Positions 54,929 to 64,000 of a DNA stretch of 64,000 bases are shown one piece after another (position 1 is the first letter of the stretch; each line of letters opens with the position of its first letter). Made by a program: the position numbers and the translations under genes. The notes under the pieces were generated by a model. It searched no databases, was not told the DNA's origin, and saw only the letters and a program-made list of their open reading frames with translations. Source of the stretch: CAVYPR01 sp963770505 (GTDB lineage Bacteria; Actinomycetota; Acidimicrobiia; Acidimicrobiales; RAAP-2); the NCBI GenBank assembly GCA_963770505.1, contig CAVYPR010000001.1, positions 744,001 to 808,000 on the forward strand. The letters run 5' to 3'.

Positions 54929-55139
54929 CCCGTTGGACCGGTCCGGATCCCCGGCCCGGGGGCCGCGCACATCGGGCCCGCCGCGGGTCGGCGCCACCAT
55001 GCGCTGGGACGATTCGAGGGACCCTGCGCCCGCCCCGGGCCGGCGGTGCCGTCGCCCATCCGGACGGCACCGGGGCCCGACCACGGTCGGCGGCCCCTGG
55101 TCGCGAAGCGCCTGCGGGAGCAGGTAGCGTTGCCGCCGC

Positions 55140-56492
55140 ATGCCTCGCCGTATCGAGATCGAGCTCACCAGCCAGACCGATGGCGGCTGGACCTGGCGCG
55201 CGGCCGGGGCCAAGCTGCCCAAGGGCACCCTGCCGTCGGAGTTGGTGCCGAACCCGGCCGCCGTCGGCGACGTCCTGCGGGCCGAGGTCGAGTCGGGGAT
55301 GGAGGGACTCGAGATCGTCAGCCTCGAGGTCATTGCGCCCAAGGCGGACGAACGGGCCGACAACCGCATCGAGGTGCTGGGGGCGCCCCGTCCGGCCCCC
55401 AACATCTCTGTCACCCTCGCCCCCGGTTCGCGCCGGCGGAACGAGCGCGAGGACGGCCCCGGCCGTGACCGGGCCCCTCGCCGGGAAGGAGCTCGCCGGG
55501 ACGGACCGCGCCGCGAGGGTCCCGGGCGGCCCGAGGGGCCCGGGCGGTCCGACGGGCCGAAGTCAGGACCGGGGCGCAGGCCGCGGCCGGCGGAGTCCGG
55601 TGAGCGCCGACGGGAACGGACCGGCTCGCCCCGCCCGTCCGACCGTGAGCCCTCGGAGAGGGAGGGCGCCCGCCGGGTCGCCGAGCCCGGTCGGGGCGGC
55701 GACGGCCCCCCGCCGCGCCGCGAGCGCGAGCGCCGGCCGACGGTCTCCACCGCCCACCGCAATGCCCTGCTGGCCACGCTCGGCCCAGAGCAGCTGCCGG
55801 TGGCCGAGCAGCTGCTGCGCGGCGGGATCCCCGCCGTCCGCCAGGCCATCGCCGACGGGCAGAAGACCGCAGGGGCCGGTTCGACCAACGCCGATCGCAT
55901 CCTCGCCATCGCCGAGGAGCTGCTGCCGGCCGTCAACCTGGCCACGTGGAAGGACCGGGCCATGTCCGCCCAGGCCCAGGGCAAGGAGCTTCGGCTGCGC
56001 GAGCTGCGAGCCGTCGTCGCCGCTTCGCGAACGGTGACCCTCGACGACGAGGGCAAGCAGATGGCCCGGGCCCTACGCGACTCGCTCGACCAGCGGGTGA
56101 CGGCGCTGCGCGAGGGCTGGACGACGCGGGTGACCGCGGCGATCGAGGGCGGCCGCGTCCTCGAGGCGCTGCACACCGCCAGCCGTCCCCCCGACCCCGG
56201 GACCCGGCTCCCCGCCGAGCTGGCCGTCAAGCTCGCCGAGAGCGCCGGGGCGGCCATGACCGCCGAGCTCGACCCGTCGGAGTGGATGACGCTGCTCGAG
56301 GCCGTCATCGAGTGCCCGGTCCGGCGCACGGTGCGCCCGGCGGGCATCCCGGCCGTGCCCGAGGCCCAGGAGGCGGCCCGCCACGCCGCCGGTCTGGTGC
56401 CCGAGCTGGCCAAGCTGCTGGGGCTGCGAATCCCGCCTCCCCCGCCGCGCCGGACCGCCTACCGCCTCACCCCAGCGGTCGGTGGAGGGTGA
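55140..56492 (+). CDS. Hypothetical protein with a disordered Arg/Gly-rich middle
   Basis: This 450-residue protein has three parts. Residues 1-95 (MPRRIEIELTSQTDGGWTWR, a beta-rich stretch ending IEVLGAP) could be a small OB-like or beta-barrel domain. Residues 96-205 are low complexity, rich in Arg, Gly, Pro, Glu and Asp, with repeated RREG..RDGPRREGPGRP. Residues 206-450 are helical (HRNALLATLGPEQLPVAEQL, ALRDSLDQRVTALREGW, and EWMTLLEAVIECPVRRTVR). The layout suggests nucleic-acid binding, by inference only. It converges with the acetyltransferase gene, overlapping by 26 bases at the 3' ends. Confidence 0.75.
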   Translation: MPRRIEIELTSQTDGGWTWRAAGAKLPKGTLPSELVPNPAAVGDVLRAEVESGMEGLEIVSLEVIAPKADERADNRIEVLGAPRPAPNISVTLAPGSRRRNEREDGPGRDRAPRREGARRDGPRREGPGRPEGPGRSDGPKSGPGRRPRPAESGERRRERTGSPRPSDREPSEREGARRVAEPGRGGDGPPPRRERERRPTVSTAHRNALLATLGPEQLPVAEQLLRGGIPAVRQAIADGQKTAGAGSTNADRILAIAEELLPAVNLATWKDRAMSAQAQGKELRLRELRAVVAASRTVTLDDEGKQMARALRDSLDQRVTALREGWTTRVTAAIEGGRVLEALHTASRPPDPGTRLPAELAVKLAESAGAAMTAELDPSEWMTLLEAVIECPVRRTVRPAGIPAVPEAQEAARHAAGLVPELAKLLGLRIPPPPPRRTAYRLTPAVGGG

Positions 56493-56922
56493 GCAGCCGC
56501 GCCTTGAAGCCGGAGTTCTCGTAGAGCTGCTTGGTGCGGCGGTCCCCCGGGAGCGCCAGGGCGTCGACGTCGGTGCAGCCCTGTGCGGTGAACCACGCCA
56601 GGAGCTCCTCCACCAGGGCCTCCCCCACCCCGACCTCACGGGCCCCCGGCTCGACGAAGCAGCACTCGATGCGGCCCAGCCGCCGCCCGTCGCCCAGCAC
56701 CGCCTCGGCCACGAGGCCGGCCCCTAGCCCCACGGTCGCCCCCTCGAACTCCCCCACCAAAAGGATCCCGCCCTCGGCCCACTCCTCGACCGTGGTCCGG
56801 CGCTCGCTCAGCCCCTCGGCCAGCTCCCCACCTCGCGAGTGGTTGGCCTCCTCGGCCGCCTCGGCCAGCAGCTCGGCGCAGCGCGCCAGGTCTCCGGGGC
56901 CCGCCCGGCGCACGTCGACCAC
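56467..56922 (-). CDS. GNAT-family N-acetyltransferase
   Basis: This 151-residue single GNAT domain starts VDVRRAGPGDLARCAELLAE, with the beta4-beta5 region GRIECCFVEPGAREVGVGEALVEELL (the acetyl-CoA pyrophosphate loop, with Q/R-x-x-G-x-G/A partly preserved as REVGVG) and YENSGFKARLLTLHR at the end. The substrate is unknown. The start is GTG at 56920-56922, four bases after the stop of the gene at 56926, so it is the last gene of a DUF4193-led operon. Confidence 0.82.
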   Translation of the reverse strand: MVDVRRAGPGDLARCAELLAEAAEEANHSRGGELAEGLSERRTTVEEWAEGGILLVGEFEGATVGLGAGLVAEAVLGDGRRLGRIECCFVEPGAREVGVGEALVEELLAWFTAQGCTDVDALALPGDRRTKQLYENSGFKARLLTLHRPLG

Positions 56923-56925
56923 CCC

Positions 56926-57471
56926 TCAGCGCCCCGGGGGGTCCTCCGAGCCGAGGAGCTGCTGGGCCCGGTGGATGATCGTCCGCCGACCCCGGGTGGC
57001 CGCCTCGTGACGGTAGACGGCCTCGAGCTCCTTGTGGCCGAGACCGTCGAGCCGGCGCACCACCTGGGAGGCCGACAGCGTGTCGTAGTCGGGGATGGCC
57101 AGGTCGGCCGGCGCCGGGGCGAAGCCCCCGGCGGGGGGGACGGCCCGCGGCCCCACCGGCGACACCTCGCCCGTCGGCGGCACGGAGGGCTCGTCGGGCG
57201 CCGCGGCGGGCGCCGGGGCCGGCCCCGGGCGGCCCATCCGGCGGTCGAGGTCGCGCCGTCCGTGGTCGACGACGAAGCGGCCGAGGAAGTGGGCGTTGCG
57301 GAGCTGGAGCTCGATCCGGGCCCGGCCCTTGGCCACGAGCTCGGGCATGTCCTCGAAGGCGGTCAGGACCAGACCGGTCGGCGCGTAGAGAAAGGTCTCC
57401 AGCGCCCACTCGGCGATGGAGTGTTCCTCCCCCGCCTCCTCGCCGTCACGGTCTGTCAGGTCGTCAGACAC
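56926..57471 (-). CDS. Hypothetical protein with Rho-N-like C-terminus
   Basis: This 181-residue protein has an N-terminal helical part (EWALETFLYAPTGLVLTAFE, then MPELVAKGRARIELQLRNAH, FLGRFVV) that looks membrane- or lipid-associated, a Pro/Ala linker, and a C-terminal IPDYDTLSASQVVRRLDGL followed by ELEAVYRHEAATRGRRTIIHR, a SAP/Rho-N-like helical hairpin. The function is not known to me. The GTG at 57469-57471 overlaps the DUF4193 stop by eight bases, so the genes are coupled. Confidence 0.72.
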   Translation of the reverse strand: MSDDLTDRDGEEAGEEHSIAEWALETFLYAPTGLVLTAFEDMPELVAKGRARIELQLRNAHFLGRFVVDHGRRDLDRRMGRPGPAPAPAAAPDEPSVPPTGEVSPVGPRAVPPAGGFAPAPADLAIPDYDTLSASQVVRRLDGLGHKELEAVYRHEAATRGRRTIIHRAQQLLGSEDPPGR

Positions 57472-57940
57472 AGTCCCTGCACAGCATCTTCTTCTTGTCC
57501 GCCAGCTGGCTCGGGTGCTTCACCAGGAAGCAGGACCGGCAGACGAACTCGTCGGGCTGCTTGGGCAGGACCCGCTCGGTGAGCTCGGTGCGGTCCTCGA
57601 CGTCGGCCACCTCGTCGTCCTCGGGCTCGTCCTCGACGACGAGCCGCTCCTTCAAGATCACGTCCAGGCTGGCCTCGACGTCCTCGTCGTCGGGCTCCTC
57701 CTCTTCCTCCTCGTCGGTCTCCTCGGCCACCCGCTCGGGAGAGGCGACGACGACCTCGACGACGACGTCCTCGGCGACCTCGAGGTCGTCATCGGTGTCG
57801 GCGTCGGCGTCAAGATCGTCCTCCAGATCCACCTCGAGGGCGTCGTCGTCGAGGTCGTCGGCCTCGACCGCGTCGATGTCAAGGGCGTCGTCGTCGTCGA
57901 GGTCGTCGGGGACCGCAACTTCGTCGAGATCGTCTGCCAT
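57464..57940 (-). CDS. DUF4193 acidic zinc-ribbon protein
   Basis: This 158-residue protein is extremely acidic (long Asp/Glu/Val tracts at about 8-105) and ends with a zinc-ribbon: EFVCRSCFLVKHPSQLADKK then MLCRDCV. The CxxC...CxxC pair and its position match the DUF4193 family of actinobacteria, which is usually about 100 residues; the acidic region here is longer. The start ATG at 57938-57940 opens at MADDLDEV. It heads an operon with the two following genes. Confidence 0.85.
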   Translation of the reverse strand: MADDLDEVAVPDDLDDDDALDIDAVEADDLDDDALEVDLEDDLDADADTDDDLEVAEDVVVEVVVASPERVAEETDEEEEEEPDDEDVEASLDVILKERLVVEDEPEDDEVADVEDRTELTERVLPKQPDEFVCRSCFLVKHPSQLADKKKMLCRDCV

Positions 57941-58295
57941 GGCTGCCTTCCAGTGGTGAACTGCCGCGGGAGCATAGACGTTTCCGCCCACCGGGCAATC
58001 GCACTTCGGGGGACCGCCGGGGTGTCCGGCGGAGGCGGCAGGCGGTTGGGCCCGGGGGTCTTTGGGGCCATCTCGCCACTCGCAAGGTCTGGTCCTCGCG
58101 GGCGGGAAGTTCTCTACTCGACCCCCGGGCCTCCCACCGCCTCTCACAGCATCCCCCCCGTCGGCAGGTGACATACCGTTTCCGGCGCCACTCCCACGGG
58201 GCGTCTGGGACTGGGCCGTACCCTACGCAGACCGATGCGACCCGCTCAAGACACGGGCACCGCTCCTGACCAGGATCTACCTTCATCATCCCTGG
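57941..58295. other. 355-bp gap between DUF4193 and thyX
   Basis: On the minus strand TTGAGC (58249-58244) and TAGGGT (58225-58220), 18 bases apart, may be the DUF4193 operon promoter with a leader of about 270 bases. No gene or terminator hairpin is evident. Confidence 0.35.
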
Positions 58296-59949
<1,654 letters not shown>

Positions 59950-59961
59950 GCCCGGGCAAGA

Positions 59962-62172
59962 CTAGGTCTGGGGCGCCTCACCGGTGGCGGATGCCGCCAG
60001 GGGCGAGCCGGCGGCCACCACGTCGCGCAGCAGCCGCTCGGCGGCGGCCCGGGCGGCCGCTCCGGTGGCCGGGTCCGGGGCCACCAGGGCCACCTGGCCG
60101 GCCAGGTCGGCCACCTGGCGCACGGTGCGCACGAAGTCCCCCGGGGCCACCTCGCCCACGTCGACCGCCGCCACCTCGAGCACGGTCTCGAAGGGGGCGC
60201 CCCGGGCCCAGGCCGCCACCGCCCCGGCCAGCCCCGGCTCGGGCGGGCGGGTCCGGGGCACCAGGTGGACCTCCTCCAGGGCCCGGACCTCGTCGGCGTG
60301 GCGGGCCAGCTGGGCCAGACCTCGCCGAGAGGTCGGCCCGGCGCCGCTCCCCCAGCCGGTCCCCGCCCGTGCCCTTCCGGCGGGCCGGCCGCGCCCCGCG
60401 CTCGGGGCCGTGGCCGAGCACCCGGCGGGCCCGCCGCCGCTCGAAGACGAGCGCGGAGAGCACCCCGGCCACCACCGAGGGCTCGGCCCCCTCCAGCGCC
60501 TCGCCCGCCAGGGCCTCGGCCACCAGCAGGTCGGACTCGTGGTAGATGCGGGCCAGCCGCCGGCCCCGGTCGGTGGACGCCCAGCCGTCCACGTAGCCCA
60601 GCTCCTCGAGGACGGCCAGCCGCCGGCCCAGGTGCTCGACCAGCCCCTCGGCCCGGGCCGCCCCCTGGCGGCGGCGGGCCTCGGCCTGCCACTCGGCGAA
60701 CGAGCGCCGCAGCACGGCCAGCGCCGTCGGGCGGTCGAACCGCTGGACCAGGTTGACGGCCAGGTTGTAGGTCGGTCGGAACGACGAGCGCAGGTCCGGC
60801 GGCGGGGCCAGGGCCACCCGGGCCGCCTCGGCGAAGGTCGACGTCGGGCGTCCAGAGCACGACGGCGTGTCCCTCGTCGTCGAGCCCCCGCCGGCCGGCC
60901 CGCCCGGTCAGCTGGGCGTACTCCCCCGAGGTGAGGGTGGCCCGCCCGGCCCCGCCGAACTTGTCGAACCGCTCGATCACCACGGTGCGGGCCGGCATGT
61001 TGATCCCGAGCGACAGGGTCTCGGTGGCGAAGACCACCTGGAGGAGGCCGGCCGCGAAGCAGGCCTCCACCGCCTCCCGGAAGGCGGGGACGAGCCCGGC
61101 GTGGTGGGCGGCCACGCCGGCCTCGAGGCCCTCCAGCCACTCGGCGTAGCCGAGCACCGACAGGTCGTCGTCGTCGAGGCCCTCGGTGCGGTCCTCGGCG
61201 ATCCGGCGGATGGCCTGGCGCTGGCGGTGGTCGGTCAGCCGCATCCCGTCGCGCAGGCACTGGCGCACGGCGTCGTCGCAGGCGGCCCGGGAGAAGATGA
61301 AGACGATGGCCGGCAGGAGGTCCTCGTCCTCGAGGAGCTCGATGACCTCGGTCCGCCGGGGGGTGCGGTAGGGGTGCGATCCCCAGGACTTGCGGGCCCC
61401 GCGCCAACGCGGCGGAGGCGGCCGGCCGTGCAGCGAGCGCCGCACCGTCTGGTCGACCCGCAGCCCCTCGTCCCCGGGCCGGCCGCCGTCGAGCAGCGCC
61501 AGGAGCCGGGTCCCCCCCACCTCCTCGGACCCCTCACGGCGGTGGAGGGCGAAGTGGTGGCGCAGGACGACCGGGCGGCGCCGCTCGACCACCACCTCGG
61601 TCGGCGCCGCGCACCGACCGCAGCCACTCCCCCAGCTCCGAGGCGTTGGCCACCGTGGCCGACAGGCAGACGAAGGCCACCTCGGGCGGCGAGAGGACGA
61701 GCACCTCCTCCCACACCCCGCCGCGGTAGGGGTCCTGGAGGTAGTGGACCTCGTCGAGGACGACCGTGCGCAGGCCGGCCAGCAGGTCCGAGCCCGCCAG
61801 CAGCATGTTGCGCAGGACCTCGGTGGTCATCACCACCACCGGGGCCCCCGGCCGCATCGCCGTGTCCCCGGTGAGCAGCCCCACCCGGCCGGCGCCGTGC
61901 TCGGCCACCAGCTCGGCGAACTTCTGGTTGGAGAGGGCCTTGAGAGGGGTCGTGTAGAAGGCCTTCCCTCCCTGGGCCAGGGCCCGGTGGACGCCGTAGG
62001 CGGCGACCAGGGTCTTGCCCGAGCCGGTCGGCGCCGAGACCAGGACCGAGTGGCCGGCGTCGAGCGAGTCGACCGCGGCCAGCTGGAACTCATCGGGCGG
62101 GAAGGGCAGGTCGGCGAGGAAGCGGCGGCGGACCGACGCCTCGCCGCGGGGCGGCGCGGCGCGGTTCGTCAA
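59962..62172 (-). pseudogene. helY: DEAD/DEAH-box helicase HelY-like, frameshifted
   Basis: This is a Ski2/HelY-type ATP-dependent RNA or DNA helicase. The N-terminal core has VSAPTGSGKTLVAAYGVHRA (Walker A), TTPLKALSNQK, the Asp-Glu box VVLDEVHYLQD and FVCLSATVAN. In a second frame come AIVFIFSRAACDDAVRQCL, VVFATETLSLGINMPARTVV and YAQLTGRAGRRGLDDEG. Further frames give FRPTYNLAVNLVQRFDR and the C-terminal LARHADEVRALEEVHLV. Shifts lie near 61600, 60850 and 60320. The TTG start at 62170-62172 overlaps the tatC stop; a GTG 12 codons on is possible. The order tatB-tatC-helY matches mycobacteria. Confidence 0.82.
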
Positions 62173-62931
62173 CGGCCGAGCAGCTTCCCGATCCCGATGG
62201 CGACGAAGTAGAAGGCCACCAGGGGCACCGCCAGGGCCAGCATGGAGAACGGGTCCGAGCTCGGCGTGAAGATGGCCGCCGCCGCCGTGATGCCGATCAC
62301 CGCCCACCGCCACCAGTGGAGCAGCTGGGCGGGGCTGACCACCCGCGCCAGCTCGAGCGCCACCAGCACCACCGGGAACACGTAGGCCAGCCCGAAGAGG
62401 AACATCATCCACATGACCAGGCTGAGGTAGCTGGTGGGACTGAGCAGCTGGTAGAGGTGGGGGCCGCCCACCGCCTTCAAGAACGCCAGGGCGTGGGGGA
62501 AGATGAGGTAGGCGGTGGCGCACCCTGCGCAGAACAGCACCACGGCGGCGGTCACGAAGGGGATGGCGTAACGCTTCTCGTTGCTGCGCAGCCCCGGCGT
62601 GATGAACCGCCACACCTGCCACAGGATGCACCGGCGAGGCCAGGATCAGGCCCCCGAAGGCCGCCATCTCCACCCGTAGGGTGAGCGGGTCGAGGGGGGC
62701 GGTGACGAAGAACTGGCAGTTGTGCGGGCTCGCCTTGCAGTAGGGGTGCTGCAGGAACGACAGCATGCGGTTGTAGAAGACGGCGGCCACGGTGGCCCCC
62801 ACGGCGAACGCCACCACCGAGGCGATGAGCCGCCGGCGCAGCTCGGCCAGGTGCTCGGCCAGGGTCATGGCGTCGGGGTTCGGGCGGCTCCGGCGGGCCG
62901 CCCGGGCGCGGTCGAGGAGGGGGATCGTCAT
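62169..62931 (-). pseudogene. tatC: Twin-arginine translocase subunit TatC, frameshifted
   Basis: TatC is the six-helix receptor for twin-arginine signal peptides. It reads MTLAEHLAELRRRLIASVVA near the start, FVTAPLDPLTLRVEMAAFGG, then in a second frame VWRFITPGLRSNEKRYAIPF, FPHALAFLKAVGG, SYLSLVMWMMFLFGLAYVFP and the last helices. One extra base near 62629 (gtgcatc for gtgatc) causes the shift; correction gives ILASPVILWQVWRFITPGL and about 253 residues, normal for TatC. The ATG at 62931 directly follows the TatB stop. Confidence 0.88.
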
Positions 62932-63354
62932 CTAGTTGAGGTTCGGGTCGTCGGGAACCTCAGGGAGCCCGCCGGCCACCAGGGGCGGCGGTTCGACGAC
63001 GCCCGACGACGGGGCGGTCCCCGCCGAGGGGTCCTCGGGCCACTGCGCGCCCTCCGCCTCGTGGCCGGCCGTCCCGTTGGCCGCCGCCGGGTCCTCCACC
63101 AGGTCGTCGCTCGACGACTTGGCCAGCTGGTTCAGCAGGGCCACCGGCGAGCGGGCCAGGCGGGCGATCTCGGCCGTGGAGGGCAGGTCCGGGATGTTCT
63201 CCCGCACCTCGCGGTCGACCTGCTCGTGGAACTGGCGGACTTTGCGCCACCCCGCACCGAGCTGGCGGGCCACCTGGGGCAGCTTGTCCGGCCCCACCAG
63301 GATCATGGCCACGATGAAGACCAGCAGGAGCTTGACCGGGCTCAGGTCCAGCAT
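62932..63354 (-). CDS. tatB: Twin-arginine translocase subunit, TatB/TatA type
   Basis: This 140-residue protein has one N-terminal helix (SPVKLLLVFIVAMILVGPDK), a hinge with Gly-Pro, and an amphipathic helix LPQVARQLGAGWRKVRQFHE, then a Pro/Ser-rich tail. The Gly-Pro at the hinge favours TatB over TatA, but the two are hard to separate by sequence. Together with TatC it forms the signal-peptide-binding complex in the membrane. The stop TAG is immediately followed by the tatC ATG. Confidence 0.8.
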   Translation of the reverse strand: MLDLSPVKLLLVFIVAMILVGPDKLPQVARQLGAGWRKVRQFHEQVDREVRENIPDLPSTAEIARLARSPVALLNQLAKSSSDDLVEDPAAANGTAGHEAEGAQWPEDPSAGTAPSSGVVEPPPLVAGGLPEVPDDPNLN

Positions 63355-63385
63355 GCGACCGACATCCTACCGGCCCACCCGGCCG

Positions 63386-64000
63386 TCAGAAGAAGGTGAT
63401 GCGGCTCAGCGGCCAGATCAGCATGACGGCACGCCCCACGATGTAGGACCCGGGGAGCGGTCCCCAGTCGCGGCTGTCGCACGAGTCGGTGCGGTTGTCG
63501 CCCATCATGAAGTAGTCACCCTTGGGTATCCTGACCGGTCCGAATGTGGAGGTGTAAGGACTGCTCTTGGTCGTCTTGGCCGGCAGCCACGGCTCCTGGA
63601 GCAGCTTCCCGTTGATGTATACGACGCCGTGCTTGCCCTGGATGGTCTGACCGGGCAGGCCGATGACCCGCTTCACCAGGTCGGGCACGGGCGGGCCGCC
63701 GCAGTCCTCGGACGGCGGGCGCTTGAACACCACGATCTGGCCGGGCGACGGGCTCGTCTCGAGCTTGAGGACCACGATGCGGTCGCCCGGCTGCAGCGTC
63801 GGGTACATCGATGTCGACGGGATGAAGAAGGTCTGGAAGACGAACGCCCTCACCAGCACGGCCACCAAGACGGCGGCCACGATGATGACGCCCCACTCGA
63901 TCACCCACCGGCGGGTGTTGTGACCGGCGTGCTGCGGGGAGCTCTTCGACCGGCGCGCCGGCGGCGTGGCTGGTGGGGAGCCCTCCGGCGCGGCGGGCGG
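63386..64000 (-). CDS. lepB: Signal peptidase I, N-terminus outside window
   Basis: Leader peptidase I cleaves Sec signal peptides on the outer membrane face. The frame stays open to base 64000, so the extreme N-terminus is missing; about 204 residues are visible. A cytoplasmic Pro/Ser/Arg-rich head is followed by a transmembrane helix (IIVAAVLVAVLVRAFVF), the catalytic-serine box FFIPSTSMYPTL, the lysine box LVKRVIGLPGQT and the final MGDNRTDSCDSRDWGPL. An internal GTG at 63902-63904 is not needed as a start. It lies 31 bases upstream of tatB on the same strand. Confidence 0.9.
   Translation of the reverse strand, partial: PPAAPEGSPPATPPARRSKSSPQHAGHNTRRWVIEWGVIIVAAVLVAVLVRAFVFQTFFIPSTSMYPTLQPGDRIVVLKLETSPSPGQIVVFKRPPSEDCGGPPVPDLVKRVIGLPGQTIQGKHGVVYINGKLLQEPWLPAKTTKSSPYTSTFGPVRIPKGDYFMMGDNRTDSCDSRDWGPLPGSYIVGRAVMLIWPLSRITFF

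Overview
The window is high-GC DNA (about 70%) from an actinobacterium, most probably a member of Acidimicrobiia. This placement is inferred from the codon use, from two genes carrying the roughly 42-residue GYWL..DGGVFAFG repeat that is common in that class, from DUF4193 and HelY/Tat neighbours, and from an FtsR-like MerR regulator beside glycine-cleavage genes. No rRNA, tRNA or CRISPR array was found.

Layout. 1-11.6 kb is metabolic: the tail of a secreted repeat protein, thiD and a thiG-like thiazole synthase, an Fbp-type iron ABC permease and ATPase behind an IdeR/DtxR-like box, an FtsR-like regulator, a small nuclease-fold protein, and gcvT-gcvPA-gcvPB. 11.6-23 kb is mixed: an F420-oxidoreductase fragment, DUF899, a repeat lipoprotein, a STAS protein, a divergent Ku/ligase pair (NHEJ), a double-hemerythrin protein, a YihY membrane protein, two crcB genes behind a fluoride riboswitch, and an OmpR-type regulator.

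23.5-47.5 kb is a cell-surface and type IV pilus island. It holds a 1464-residue Ig-repeat protein with an LAxTG sorting signal, pilT, a frameshifted prepilin-like gene, a 2639-residue prepilin-like protein with 15 Ig-like repeats and a glycine-rich end, a PilX/TIG-domain protein, a decayed IS21 transposase, a DUF429 gene, and on the opposite strand pilB-pilC-pilA. The giant prepilin is the most unusual object here: its N-terminus looks like a pilin, and the rest looks like an adhesin.

47.5-64 kb returns to household genes: a 1.5 kb stretch with no recognisable gene, ctaG, a divergent epimerase/TetR pair with a readable promoter and operator, nagB, an AAA ATPase with paired palindromes, small and hypothetical proteins, DUF4193, thyX, helY-tatC-tatB, and the 3' part of lepB.

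Sequence quality matters. At least eight genes or gene segments need single-base corrections to read through (the ABC ATPase, gcvPA, the pilV-like gene, thyX with four, helY with several, tatC). Most look like one extra base in G/C-rich text, so assembly error is more likely than true gene decay, except for the IS21 relic, which also carries stop codons. These genes are annotated as one feature each.
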